This document shows positions 18,339-27,950 of a stretch of DNA of 64,000 bases, one piece after another. A program made the position numbers and the translations under genes. The number at the start of each line of letters is the position of its first letter. The stretch's first letter is position 1. Below the pieces are notes generated by a model, which worked only from the letters and a program-made list of their open reading frames with translations, was not told the origin of the DNA and did no database searches. Source of the DNA: Microcaldota archaeon (GTDB taxonomy: Archaea > Micrarchaeota > Micrarchaeia > Micrarchaeales > Micrarchaeaceae); the NCBI GenBank assembly GCA_021798935.1, contig JAJZBL010000001.1:62001-126000 (forward strand). Reading direction: 5' to 3'.

Positions 18339-19379
18339 TCAATTTCCTCTGTTTGCTGTGTAACCTATGCTTTCACGAGCCAAATCTTTTATGTGGGATT
18401 CAGGTATATCAGAAGTATATTTATCAAACTTTTCTACACTTTCGTTAACTAGTTTTTGCATATCTTCATTGGATTTTTTTATGGAATTTAATTCATTGAA
18501 CTGATTTAGAACAAAATTGATCTCTTCCTTGCTTTTCTCAGCTGGCTTCTTTTTGTAAATCTCAGAAAGTTTGCTCAACACATCCGAAGACGCATCCTGA
18601 ACAGCATGCCAAAGTATTATAGTCTTTACGCCATCCCTCACATCAGTGCCTATAGATTTTCCTAACTGGTCTGTTGTTGAAGTGCAATCAAGTATGTCAT
18701 CTTTTATCTGGAAAGCCAACCCTGCAGGGGTTCCATATTCTTTTATTTCATCAATTGACTTTTCATCTGCATTAGCAACTATTGCACCTTGCTGCATTGG
18801 CCCATATACGCTGTAATAAGCAGATTTAGCATGTATAGATGTAAAATAATCTTCAGGTGTAAACTTTGTTATATCCTTAATATCAGATGTTAAATGCACA
18901 TCTCTATATTGTCCCTGATGAGTTACATTTATCATATCATAGAATTTGTCAAAATATCTCTTTTCTCTTCCTGGACCAAGCTTCTTGCAAGCATCATATA
19001 CAATTTTCCAATTTATCGATTGCAGGTTGCTTGCTGCATTTATTGCGTACCTGTCACCATAGATAAGGTGGGCTGAAGGGCCACCCCTCCTTAGGTTATT
19101 ATCATCCATCCAGTCATCTATCATAAGCAGCCAGTCTTCAGAAACCTGCTGTGATGCTGCCGGAAGCATCGCGTCCTCAATGTTCCCTCCATAAAGCAAA
19201 TCCCATAGAAGGACATATGAAGGCCTTCTATATTGCCCTTTTCTATCCGTATAGCACCTTACTGATTCAAAATAAGCAGAAGGTTCCCCATTAGGTAAGT
19301 ATCCTTCTATCAAGCTATAAACATCATCCTTGTAAAGGCTTATAAAGTCCTTAAAACTCTTAGTTTTGTTTACATCCAT
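18339..19379 (-). CDS. polyprenyl synthetase family protein (divergent)
   Basis: LMIDDWMDDNNLRRG first Asp-rich motif, FQIKDDILDC second Asp-rich motif. Confidence 0.85.
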   Translation of the reverse strand: MDVNKTKSFKDFISLYKDDVYSLIEGYLPNGEPSAYFESVRCYTDRKGQYRRPSYVLLWDLLYGGNIEDAMLPAASQQVSEDWLLMIDDWMDDNNLRRGGPSAHLIYGDRYAINAASNLQSINWKIVYDACKKLGPGREKRYFDKFYDMINVTHQGQYRDVHLTSDIKDITKFTPEDYFTSIHAKSAYYSVYGPMQQGAIVANADEKSIDEIKEYGTPAGLAFQIKDDILDCTSTTDQLGKSIGTDVRDGVKTIILWHAVQDASSDVLSKLSEIYKKKPAEKSKEEINFVLNQFNELNSIKKSNEDMQKLVNESVEKFDKYTSDIPESHIKDLARESIGYTANRGN

Positions 19380-19387
19380 ATAATCAC

Positions 19388-20464
19388 TCAGAAATTTCTG
19401 TTCAATATGAAATCTACCATTTCCCTAAGATGCCTCTTTCCCTGTGAATCTGGGAATTCCTTATCTACTGCATTCCAAGCATCATTTATCAACGAATCCG
19501 CTACTTTCTCAACGTAATGATCAGAATTGTATTTTATAAGTATATTAGCTGCTTCCTCCTTCAACTTAATATCAGAGCTATGAGACTTCAAAATTTCGAG
19601 CAGCCTCTTTTTATCCTTCTCATCTGCATTCTTTATTGCATGTGTCACAAGCAAAGTTATCTTTCCCTCTGTTATATCATCCCCTATTCCACCTTTGCTT
19701 TCTGATACATTGGATTTCTCTATGTTAAGAAGGTCATCTTTTATCTGGAATACAACACCAATAGTAGCACCGAATTTTCCAAGCAATTTGATCTGCTTAT
19801 CTGTTGCCCCTCCAATAATAGCTCCAAGTTCTGCTGCAAATCCAAGAAGTGCGCCAGTTTTGTCGAAGGCCATCCGCATGTAATTTTCTTCGCTTATGTT
19901 ATTTGGGTCTATAAGAAAATTATGCCATGCTAAATCTACACCCTGCCCTATGCCCAGCTTTAGCATATCCTCAATGTAAAGTTGCATTACTTTGATCTTC
20001 TGTTCATTCTGAAGCTTGCTGCTATCTATAAGAGCTTTCATTGGGAAATAGAACATAAAGTCTCCTAAGTTAAGTGCTATGTCTAATCCGTATTTTATAT
20101 GGACACAATCTGCATTTCTCCTTTTTATCGATCTGTCTTCTATGTCATCATGTATAAGCGTTGCAGTATGCAAAACCTCTGGGATTATAGAGAACTCTAT
20201 ATAATCATCAGGATTCTTATTGAACAGACTTATTACAAGTGATGTAAACACGGGCCTTAATCTTTTGCCTCCCTGTGATATTAGGTACCATGCAGGATCC
20301 ATTACACTCTTCTCTATAGCATCCTTGTCATAGTCATATCCCCCTCTTCCAAGCAACTTCTCTATATTCTGGTCCACATTTTTGTCGCTAAGAATTTCTT
20401 CAAGAAGCTTATTCACACGGCTTCCCTGCTCTTTCATATACAATATAAAATCGTCTTCAGCCAA
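19388..20464 (-). CDS. polyprenyl diphosphate synthase
   Basis: GGKRLRPVFTSL, LIHDDIEDRSIKRR, FQIKDDLLN. Confidence 0.93.
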   Translation of the reverse strand: MAEDDFILYMKEQGSRVNKLLEEILSDKNVDQNIEKLLGRGGYDYDKDAIEKSVMDPAWYLISQGGKRLRPVFTSLVISLFNKNPDDYIEFSIIPEVLHTATLIHDDIEDRSIKRRNADCVHIKYGLDIALNLGDFMFYFPMKALIDSSKLQNEQKIKVMQLYIEDMLKLGIGQGVDLAWHNFLIDPNNISEENYMRMAFDKTGALLGFAAELGAIIGGATDKQIKLLGKFGATIGVVFQIKDDLLNIEKSNVSESKGGIGDDITEGKITLLVTHAIKNADEKDKKRLLEILKSHSSDIKLKEEAANILIKYNSDHYVEKVADSLINDAWNAVDKEFPDSQGKRHLREMVDFILNRNF

Positions 20465-20607
20465 TCAATCACTAAATAAATTATAGTTATAAGGATAATA
20501 TAATTTAAATCAATTCACAAAAGTTACGTCAAAAGTCAAATACAAGTTAACCTCAATTATATGAATTTAAGGGTAATATTTATAAGGCTTATTGTAAGAA
20601 TATATAA

Positions 20608-20723
20608 TGCTAAACGGTAATAGGAGCATGGAAACGCCCGATCCCTTTCCGAACTCGGAAGCTAAGCATGCTAACGATATGTGTGTACTGCCTGCGGGTG
20701 GGAAAGCATATTGCTGTTTGGCA
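20608..20723 (+). rRNA. rrf: 5S ribosomal RNA
   Basis: TGCTAAACGG/CTGTTTGGCA terminal helix, GAAACGCCCGATCCCTTTCCGAACTCGGAAGCTAAGC core. Confidence 0.95.
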
Positions 20724-20744
20724 CTTATATTATAAGGTGAACTA

Positions 20745-22157
20745 TTGGATTCAAAGTCCAAGGCTGTTTATCAAAGTGATAGCGCCAATTATTTCTTAGA
20801 TTTAATCTCAAAGAAAACTTCTATTTATGATTTTTCAGAAACTTATATATCAAGCACAACCTCTAATGCATTTGATATACAAAATGGAATATTCAATGGA
20901 AATTTTAGTTCTTCTTCTACAGGTGCAAGGATAAGAGTATTAAATAAAGGATTATTCTATAATCTATCAACTAACCAGCTAACCAAAGATAACCTGATTT
21001 CAGAGATAAGAAAAATAAAAGGTATGCCTAAAGGCAATACTAAGTTGTCAAAAGAGAAAATAGTTAAGGGAACATATAAAGTAACTCCAAAAATTTTAAA
21101 TGCAAGCGAAGCAGAAAAATTTGCATACGATTTAGATTCTTATATAAAAGACCATAAAGAGGTTATTTACAGAGACATATCATTAGGATATGGAGAAGAA
21201 AAAAGCATGTTTGAAAATAGTGAAGGATCTAGCATAAACTCATATTATCCATCTGCAGGCCTCTCAATATATCTTCTTATAAAAGGCAAAAAGTCAACAA
21301 GAGAGCGGATGCTGGAATTTGGAGGGGTAGGTGGGCTGGAAGTACTGGATTATGAAAATATAACTAATAAGATTGGCGAGGAGATAAAAGGCCTTAAGGA
21401 AGTTGCAGATAAAGGTGTATCTTTGGCAGATTCCAAGATAAAATCTATAAAAAATATAGTAATTTCTCCAGAAATATCTGGGATTGCAGTACATGAAAGC
21501 ATAGGCCACCCTAACGAATCTGACAGAGTTTTTGGAAGAGAGCTAGCCCAAGCCGGCTCAAGCTATATAAATAAGGATAATTTAGGGATGAGGATAGGCA
21601 GCAATATCGTTAATATATTCGATTATCCATCCATAAAAGGAACTGTAGGATTCTATTATTACGATGACGAAGGGGTAAAAGCGGCTAAAAAGCAGATTGT
21701 AAAAAAAGGTATGCAGAATGAACTTCTACTGAATAGAGAGTATGCAGGCATGTTAGGCAAAAAAAGCAATGGATCCGCAAGGTCAAGCGGTTACGATGTC
21801 GAGCCCTTAGTAAGGATGTCAAATACCTATTTAGGCCCAGGTGATTCATCCTTTGAAGAATTAATCGCTGAGGCCAAGGACGGAATTTACGTGAAAAGCT
21901 TTAATGGATGGAATATAGATGATACGAGAAGCTTTTCTATGTATCAAGGGAATGAAGCTTACTTAATTAAAAGTGGAGAAATAAGCACCCCAGTTTTAAA
22001 TTACAGACTAGAAAAAAGTACTTTAGATTTCTGGAGATCTGTATCCCTATTATCAAAGAAAGTTGAGCTTTTCAATGGAGAATGTGGAAAAGGAGAGCCA
22101 TTGCAAGGAGTGCCAGTTACTATGGGAGGACCATATGCGTTGCTTAAATTCAGGTGA
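20745..22157 (+). CDS. tldD: TldD-like metalloprotease
   Basis: AVHESIGHPNESDRVFGRE; TTG start. Confidence 0.92.
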   Translation: MDSKSKAVYQSDSANYFLDLISKKTSIYDFSETYISSTTSNAFDIQNGIFNGNFSSSSTGARIRVLNKGLFYNLSTNQLTKDNLISEIRKIKGMPKGNTKLSKEKIVKGTYKVTPKILNASEAEKFAYDLDSYIKDHKEVIYRDISLGYGEEKSMFENSEGSSINSYYPSAGLSIYLLIKGKKSTRERMLEFGGVGGLEVLDYENITNKIGEEIKGLKEVADKGVSLADSKIKSIKNIVISPEISGIAVHESIGHPNESDRVFGRELAQAGSSYINKDNLGMRIGSNIVNIFDYPSIKGTVGFYYYDDEGVKAAKKQIVKKGMQNELLLNREYAGMLGKKSNGSARSSGYDVEPLVRMSNTYLGPGDSSFEELIAEAKDGIYVKSFNGWNIDDTRSFSMYQGNEAYLIKSGEISTPVLNYRLEKSTLDFWRSVSLLSKKVELFNGECGKGEPLQGVPVTMGGPYALLKFR

Positions 22158-22164
22158 ATCAAAG

Positions 22165-23508
22165 ATGCTGCAAAAAGACATTTTAAATTATTCCACTAAA
22201 TTGAAATTTGATGATATAGTTGTAGATGCTGTATCCGGAGAATCAACATACCTAAAAATAACTAATTCAAAAGTTGATTCGGTAGTTAATGATAATTCAA
22301 TAGATGGAAGCATATTTTTGTCAAAATCAAAGAGATTAATAGCTGAGGACCTTCCGGATCTATCAGAAAAATCTGTAAAGAAAGTTCTTAAAAAAGCTGC
22401 AAAAACGATAGGCAATCTGCCTCCCAAAAAGGATTACTATGGAATAGCAGAAGGGCCATTTAAATATAAAGGAAAAGCGAAGCCAGACCAAAGAATTTCG
22501 GAGTTTCAGATAGGAGATTTAGCGAATATAGCAGAAAGTATGATATCTGAATTAGATCACAAAAACCTTACAGATATTGCAGGGATGGTAACCCTAGAGA
22601 AGTTGAAAGATTCTTTGATAACGAATAAGGAAGTAAATGTTAATGGGTCTACAGCTTATATTAAGGTTACAGCACATATAAAAACAGCAGAAGGGATTTC
22701 ATATCAAGAAACTGCAGCGTTTTCATCATACAGTAAAATAAATATAAAGGGATTCTGCGACAATTTGTATTATACAGTATCTCAAATTAAGAGCAGAGGC
22801 AAAATAAAAAATGGCACATACGATTTAATATACAAGCCTTCTTCTGCATCAAATCTTCTCCAAGAAGTTACCTCAGCAGCTACTATATCTGAAGTTGAAG
22901 AGGGGAGCTTTCTAAAAGGCAAATTAGAACACAGGATAGCAAATGAAAATGTATCTATAATAGATTCAGGAATAGCCAAAGGCATGATAAGCTCAAGTTA
23001 TTATGATGATGAAGGATACCCAACCAGAGATAACTATGTGATAGAAAATGGAATGCTCAAAACATACCTGTATAATTGGTCTGAAGCAAAGAAGTACAAT
23101 ACACAGAGTACAGGTAATGCAGGATTGATAGAATCTGAGCCAAATACACTGATATTAAATTATAAGAACCCTGAGAAGTCGCTAGATTCATTAATATCAG
23201 AAATAGATAAAGGGATCCTAATAACAAATACTTGGTATACAAGATTCGACAATCATTCAACTGGTGATTTTTCAACTGTCCCACGGGACCTCGCTATCTA
23301 TATAGAGAGAGGTGAGCCTAAATTTGCGATAAACCAGATAGAGGGCACACAAACTGTCGGGATTAGAGTAAATGACAATATTATCAGGATGCTCAAAAAC
23401 CTAGAATCTGCTTCAAAATCTTCAGTTCAAGCAATTTCATGGGATGCAGAAGAGCCTGCGCTAGTTCCTGATATACTTGTAAAAGGAGTAAAGATTACAA
23501 CTCTATAA
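22165..23508 (+). CDS. tldE: TldE/PmbA-like protein
   Basis: adjacent to tldD, paralogous PmbA features (SSYYDDEGYPTRDNYVIENGMLKTYLYN). Confidence 0.88.
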   Translation: MLQKDILNYSTKLKFDDIVVDAVSGESTYLKITNSKVDSVVNDNSIDGSIFLSKSKRLIAEDLPDLSEKSVKKVLKKAAKTIGNLPPKKDYYGIAEGPFKYKGKAKPDQRISEFQIGDLANIAESMISELDHKNLTDIAGMVTLEKLKDSLITNKEVNVNGSTAYIKVTAHIKTAEGISYQETAAFSSYSKINIKGFCDNLYYTVSQIKSRGKIKNGTYDLIYKPSSASNLLQEVTSAATISEVEEGSFLKGKLEHRIANENVSIIDSGIAKGMISSSYYDDEGYPTRDNYVIENGMLKTYLYNWSEAKKYNTQSTGNAGLIESEPNTLILNYKNPEKSLDSLISEIDKGILITNTWYTRFDNHSTGDFSTVPRDLAIYIERGEPKFAINQIEGTQTVGIRVNDNIIRMLKNLESASKSSVQAISWDAEEPALVPDILVKGVKITTL

Positions 23509-23509
23509 C

Positions 23510-24487
23510 TTAGTTCTTATTTGCTTTCTTTTCCTTCTCCTTCTTTGAATCATTGTTTTCAGCTTTTACATCAAAATCTATTAACCCAGATAAGAGCTCT
23601 TTTGCGTTTGAAAATTTCAATGGCTTTATGCCTTTGCTCTTTGCATATTCTATCTGGTATTTTATATATGTATCATTTATCTTCGTATCTGGATTTACCT
23701 GCTTGCACTTCTCTATATAATCACTTATTACTTTAAAAGCATCATCAACGCTTAGCCCTTTTATATTTACCAGATAAGGTGCGAGTATCAAGTTTACTGT
23801 CCTATGCCTTACATCAGCTATGGGTGTTTCCAAAAGCTTCTCTATCCAAGCGGTGTTATTTTTTCCTTTTACAACGACTTTTGTCTCCTCCCTTATACCT
23901 TTGGAATAATCTATAACTTCCTTCGGAAGCTTAATCTTCTCATCATAGTTGAAGCTCTCTTTTATCAGATTATATGAGGCTCTTTCAAGCAAGCGCTTCA
24001 GCTTGTTGAAGCTTATTATTATGTATCCATTATGAAGCTGTTGATTCGATAGTGCAAAAAAGGGATCATTCGGTATATTGTGCAAGTAAACATTGAATCT
24101 TATCAAGAAATTATCATTTTGGTCTTTGTGCAAGGCTATTCCCAAAGAAGATGAAAGTTTAAATATATCCTGTTCAGAATCTTTTTCCATTGCCTGCAAC
24201 GCTCTCTTAGATTCCGAGACTGAAAACTTCTCAATATAATCTGGCCTTTTCAATGCCATAATCATCATTTTGGAGTATGCATAGCTTATTATCTCGTCAA
24301 GCTTTATAGAATCTATAAGTATATCATAATAAGGCAGATCATTCTTTATGTCTGATATAGCCCTTTCCTTGCCAAGTTCAAGGTACTTGAAATCTATTGA
24401 TGTCAAATTAAGTGAACTTATTATTTGCTTGGCGACATCGGTAAAAGGGTACCTATAAGCGAAGTTTAAGTCTTCTGAATTGTACAT
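23510..24487 (-). CDS. priL: DNA primase large subunit PriL, lacking Fe-S cysteines
   Basis: YRYPFTDVAK, N-terminal PriL pattern and C-terminal WIEKLLETPIADVRHRTVNLILAPYLVNIKGLS; single Cys in whole protein. Confidence 0.8.
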   Translation of the reverse strand: MYNSEDLNFAYRYPFTDVAKQIISSLNLTSIDFKYLELGKERAISDIKNDLPYYDILIDSIKLDEIISYAYSKMMIMALKRPDYIEKFSVSESKRALQAMEKDSEQDIFKLSSSLGIALHKDQNDNFLIRFNVYLHNIPNDPFFALSNQQLHNGYIIISFNKLKRLLERASYNLIKESFNYDEKIKLPKEVIDYSKGIREETKVVVKGKNNTAWIEKLLETPIADVRHRTVNLILAPYLVNIKGLSVDDAFKVISDYIEKCKQVNPDTKINDTYIKYQIEYAKSKGIKPLKFSNAKELLSGLIDFDVKAENNDSKKEKEKKANKN

Positions 24488-24547
24488 ACAAATATCTCTT
24501 AATTTGATATATATAAAAGAATTATCATATCTGTTTATTTTAGCTTT

Positions 24548-24814
24548 TTAATGTTTTTTCTTGCTTAATTTTGCTTCTGCAGTTTTTTCTTCGACTATCT
24601 TGTTTATCTTAGATCTGAATGCCAATATAATAATACCAATTATTATGAGAAGCAGACCAAATGCGATATCTTCCCTGAAATTGCTAGAAGTTATTTTATC
24701 TAAGTATATAAGGTAACCAGTATAAATCATGACAATTCCTGCAGCCATCCATCCAAACCCTGCAATTAAAACAGGATTGCTTTTTGGTTTAAGTTTAGCC
24801 TGTTCTTTTTCCAT
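24548..24814 (-). CDS. small two-TM membrane protein
   Basis: two hydrophobic helices. Confidence 0.5.
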   Translation of the reverse strand: MEKEQAKLKPKSNPVLIAGFGWMAAGIVMIYTGYLIYLDKITSSNFREDIAFGLLLIIIGIIILAFRSKINKIVEEKTAEAKLSKKKH

Positions 24815-24877
24815 ATTTATCTATAAGGTAATCAATAAATTTATAATTATCCCATCCTCAAATGGTAATATTTTATT

Positions 24878-24950
24878 GGGGTTGTACGCTAACCTGGTAG
24901 ACTGCTAGCTTCGGGAGCTAGTAATCCGAGTTCAAATCTCGGCAGCCCCA
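24878..24950 (+). tRNA. tRNA-Pro(CGG)
   Basis: GGGGTTG/CAGCCCC acceptor, CTAGC-TTCGGGA-GCTAG anticodon arm. Confidence 0.93.
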
Positions 24951-25100
24951 ACTTATGATAAAGAATATATAGAAAATTAAAGCCTAAAATATAACTATTT
25001 CTTTATTAAAATAAACGACTTTAACCAGTTTTGTTGAAAAAGCCAAATTTTGTTGATAACATCTGTTTTTTGTTGAAAAAGTAATTATACCGTGTCCTCT

Positions 25101-25176
25101 GCTCACGATAGTGAGCGAGGCGGGGTTATTTATGAGCGAATGCACGAAGAGGGGGTTAGGGGGTGAATTCGTGCAT
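25101..25176. other. GC-rich structured intergenic element with two hairpins
   Basis: GCTCAC-GATA-GTGAGC (25101-25116) and ATGCACGAA...TTCGTGCAT (25140-25176) in AT-rich surroundings. Confidence 0.6.
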
Positions 25177-25190
25177 GAAGCGAAACTAAA

Positions 25191-26045
25191 TTATAAAAGC
25201 CTTTGAAGTTTATTAAATAATGTTCCATAAATTGTAATGCTGCTTTTTTGTTTAAAATAATCCAATAGTAAATTAAGGGTTTTCCGTTGCGGAAATAAGG
25301 TTAAAACAATGTCATTAAATATTTCTTGATTTTCAAATAATCTTCTGAATATACGAGGATCTAAATCTTTTATTTCATCAAATGTTTGTTCTGGTTCTAA
25401 ATCAAAGTTTAACTCTGGTAGGTCAGGGATAGAATTTTTCCATTTTTGAAGATATACTAATATTTCATCCCATACATCTGAAATATTCATAAAGTCAAAT
25501 AATTCCTTACCATAGAATAAGTATAAATCGATACCATAATCATTCTGCATTTTAGGAAGTTCCAATTTATAATAGTTTTCATTTTTCCTTAAATCAGGAT
25601 CTACAAAATAGAATATTCCTATTAATTTTTGACCTTGATAATTATTCATCATCAAATTTAGTTTTTTTTCAAAATTACTTATCTGTCCCCTCTTCTTTGA
25701 TGAATCATGATCATCTCTCATTTTTTGTTCTATAAAATAGACTGCATTATTATCTTTAAAACACTGATCAATATCTAATTTTTTATCATTAAATTTTTTC
25801 TGTAAAATAGAATAGCCTAAAATTCTAAAATATTCCTCAAATAATAACTCAAAGGCATTACCCATTCTTATTTCATGCGATTGTAAAAGATTCTGTAATA
25901 ATTTACCTTTTGGTTTGGTTGGTCTGAATAACCCTATATACCTATTTGGTTCATTTGCAATAGTCTCTATAAGTTTCGGTTTCGAGTTCTCAAATATTTC
26001 CTTATTAAAAATATTTTCAAATTTGTTATAATCCATGATTGACAT
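25191..26045 (-). CDS. type II restriction endonuclease, HinfI-like
   Basis: follows CcrM/HinfI-type methylase; LDIDQCFKDNNAVYFIEQKMRDDHDSSKKRGQ PD-(D/E)XK-like core. Confidence 0.78.
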   Translation of the reverse strand: MSIMDYNKFENIFNKEIFENSKPKLIETIANEPNRYIGLFRPTKPKGKLLQNLLQSHEIRMGNAFELLFEEYFRILGYSILQKKFNDKKLDIDQCFKDNNAVYFIEQKMRDDHDSSKKRGQISNFEKKLNLMMNNYQGQKLIGIFYFVDPDLRKNENYYKLELPKMQNDYGIDLYLFYGKELFDFMNISDVWDEILVYLQKWKNSIPDLPELNFDLEPEQTFDEIKDLDPRIFRRLFENQEIFNDIVLTLFPQRKTLNLLLDYFKQKSSITIYGTLFNKLQRLL

Positions 26046-27140
26046 TTATATCTCCTTTAATAATTTCTGCCTAAAATCATTTATACTTATTAATATATTA
26101 CCTCTTTTAACATACCAAAAAGTCCATCCATTGTTTGCAGGTTTAGTTAATATCATAGCACTTATTTTATGTATAGATCCAAATTTACCCTCATATGATA
26201 AAGTTCCATTAGCCAACACTAATGCCCTGTATTTTTGATTTTCAGAGTATAAATATTCTCCAGCTTTAATATATCCATTTTCTATTAAGCTACCAAATGG
26301 TAATCTTTTAGGTTTAATTTCTAATGGGTAATCCAATAATTTCTGTTGATATGATGTAGTTTTGTTCAATCTCTCTTTACATGCATTGACATACAATTGT
26401 TCTTTTTCAATACCAATAAAAGCTCTGCCTAACTTCTTTGCTATTGCTAAAGTAGTTCCTGTTCCAGCAAAAGGATCTAATACTATGTCATTGGGTTTAG
26501 ATGTTGCGGTAATTATTCTATATAATAATGCCTCTGGTTTTTGAGTTGGGTGTAGTTTTTGCCCATTTATCTTTATTCTCTCATCTCCTTGACAAATAGG
26601 TATATACCAATCACTCCTCATCTGCAAATCATCATTATAAGATTTCATTGTTTTATAGTTAAATAAGTATTTTGATTCTTTATCTTTTGAAGCCCATATT
26701 AGAGTTTCGTGAGCATTGTTAAAGCGTGTCCCTTTAAAATTTGGCATAGGATTAGTTTTAATCCATATAATATCGTTTAATATCCAATATCCTAAATCTT
26801 GCATTATTTTACCAACCCTAAAAATATTGTGATATGAACCTATAACCCATATAGTTCCTGACCTTTTCAGAATCCTTTTACACTGACTTAACCAATTAAA
26901 AGTAAAATTATCATAATCTTGGAATGATTTAAATTTATCCCAATCTTCACTTACGCCATTAACTTTAGTTTCGTTTGGTCTATACAAATCATTTTCTAAT
27001 TGTAAGTTATAAGGCGGGTCTGCAAAAATTAGATCTATACTATCATTAGGTATTTGTTTCATAATTTCTATAGAGTCTCCTAAAATAACATTATTCAACA
27101 AATTTTCAAATTTTAAAACTGATTTTTGATCTTCTATCAT
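26046..27140 (-). CDS. beta-class N6-adenine DNA methyltransferase (HinfI/CcrM type, GANTC predicted) with C-terminal RAMA-like domain
   Basis: DLIFADPPYNLQL, TIWVIGSYHNIFRVG, NPMPNFKGTRFNNAHETLIWA, HPTQKPEALL, LDPFAGTGTT. Confidence 0.92.
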   Translation of the reverse strand: MIEDQKSVLKFENLLNNVILGDSIEIMKQIPNDSIDLIFADPPYNLQLENDLYRPNETKVNGVSEDWDKFKSFQDYDNFTFNWLSQCKRILKRSGTIWVIGSYHNIFRVGKIMQDLGYWILNDIIWIKTNPMPNFKGTRFNNAHETLIWASKDKESKYLFNYKTMKSYNDDLQMRSDWYIPICQGDERIKINGQKLHPTQKPEALLYRIITATSKPNDIVLDPFAGTGTTLAIAKKLGRAFIGIEKEQLYVNACKERLNKTTSYQQKLLDYPLEIKPKRLPFGSLIENGYIKAGEYLYSENQKYRALVLANGTLSYEGKFGSIHKISAMILTKPANNGWTFWYVKRGNILISINDFRQKLLKEI

Positions 27141-27144
27141 TTTA

Positions 27145-27423
27145 TCACTCCTTTATATCAAATCTGTTCTTTAATTCATTGTGAATTAACTTATTGTCTG
27201 GCATTAGCATTTGCACTTCTAATGTGTAATACCTGCCCTCTCTCTTTCTCACTATATTGAATAATCTTAGATTGATAGCAGCCAGAGCCATAGCTAACAA
27301 ACAACTCCGTGTTTTAATACTCGCACTCAGAAATAATCGGCTTATTTGTATAGCGTTAGCCACGCATTTTGCAATACTTTTATCGTAATACAAATTTATA
27401 TACTTATCTAAAAAATCCATCAT
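27145..27423 (-). CDS. hypothetical protein in R-M island
   Basis: ORF packed between wHTH gene and methylase. Confidence 0.5.
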   Translation of the reverse strand: MMDFLDKYINLYYDKSIAKCVANAIQISRLFLSASIKTRSCLLAMALAAINLRLFNIVRKREGRYYTLEVQMLMPDNKLIHNELKNRFDIKE

Positions 27424-27430
27424 ACCATCA

Positions 27431-27664
27431 TCAGCTTCTTCTTTCTTTTTCTATAATTTTTTGATCTACTGTAATCCACCAATAGATTCCTTTATTTAGT
27501 TCTCTGAATTCCAAAATGCCTTTTTCTTGCAGAATGTTTAGGTATTTCCTTGCAGTAATCCGTGATATACTTGTGCGCCTTGCTATCGTTTCAGTGGTAA
27601 GGGGTTTCTCTGCAGCATATAAAACGCTCAGAATATTTCTCTCGTGCAAATTAAATTTGGGCAT
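27431..27664 (-). CDS. winged-helix transcriptional regulator
   Basis: NILSVLYAAEKPLTTETIARRTSISRITARKYLNILQEKGIL. Confidence 0.8.
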   Translation of the reverse strand: MPKFNLHERNILSVLYAAEKPLTTETIARRTSISRITARKYLNILQEKGILEFRELNKGIYWWITVDQKIIEKERRS

Positions 27665-27668
27665 ACTC

Positions 27669-27950
27669 CTACCTTTCTAATTTTATTTCTAATTTAGGAT
27701 ACTTATCTCTTTCTTCTGGTAATGGCTTTACATAAATGAAAGTTGCATGCCATTCATCAGTAAGGCCTATTTCTTCAGCTATTTCTTTTGGTATCCTTAT
27801 CAAGAACTGCCTTCCGTCCCAAGTTAACTTTGTTGCTTTGGTAATTTGATATGGTTGTTTGTTAATTGCATTTCTAATTTCCTCCGGCAGATTAGAATAA
27901 TCAACTGATGGAAGTTTTTCATCCTTTTTAATATCATTTGATTTTACCAT
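27669..27950 (-). CDS. AbrB/SpoVT-like DNA-binding protein
   Basis: ITKATKLTWDGRQFLIRIPKEIAEEIGL. Confidence 0.65.
   Translation of the reverse strand: MVKSNDIKKDEKLPSVDYSNLPEEIRNAINKQPYQITKATKLTWDGRQFLIRIPKEIAEEIGLTDEWHATFIYVKPLPEERDKYPKLEIKLER

Noticed and set aside
25021-25080. Possible CRISPR-like array at the TTTTGTTGA repeats
   Set aside because: Repeat core is only about 9-11 nt with 9-11 nt between copies; far too short for a CRISPR array and no cas genes are present.
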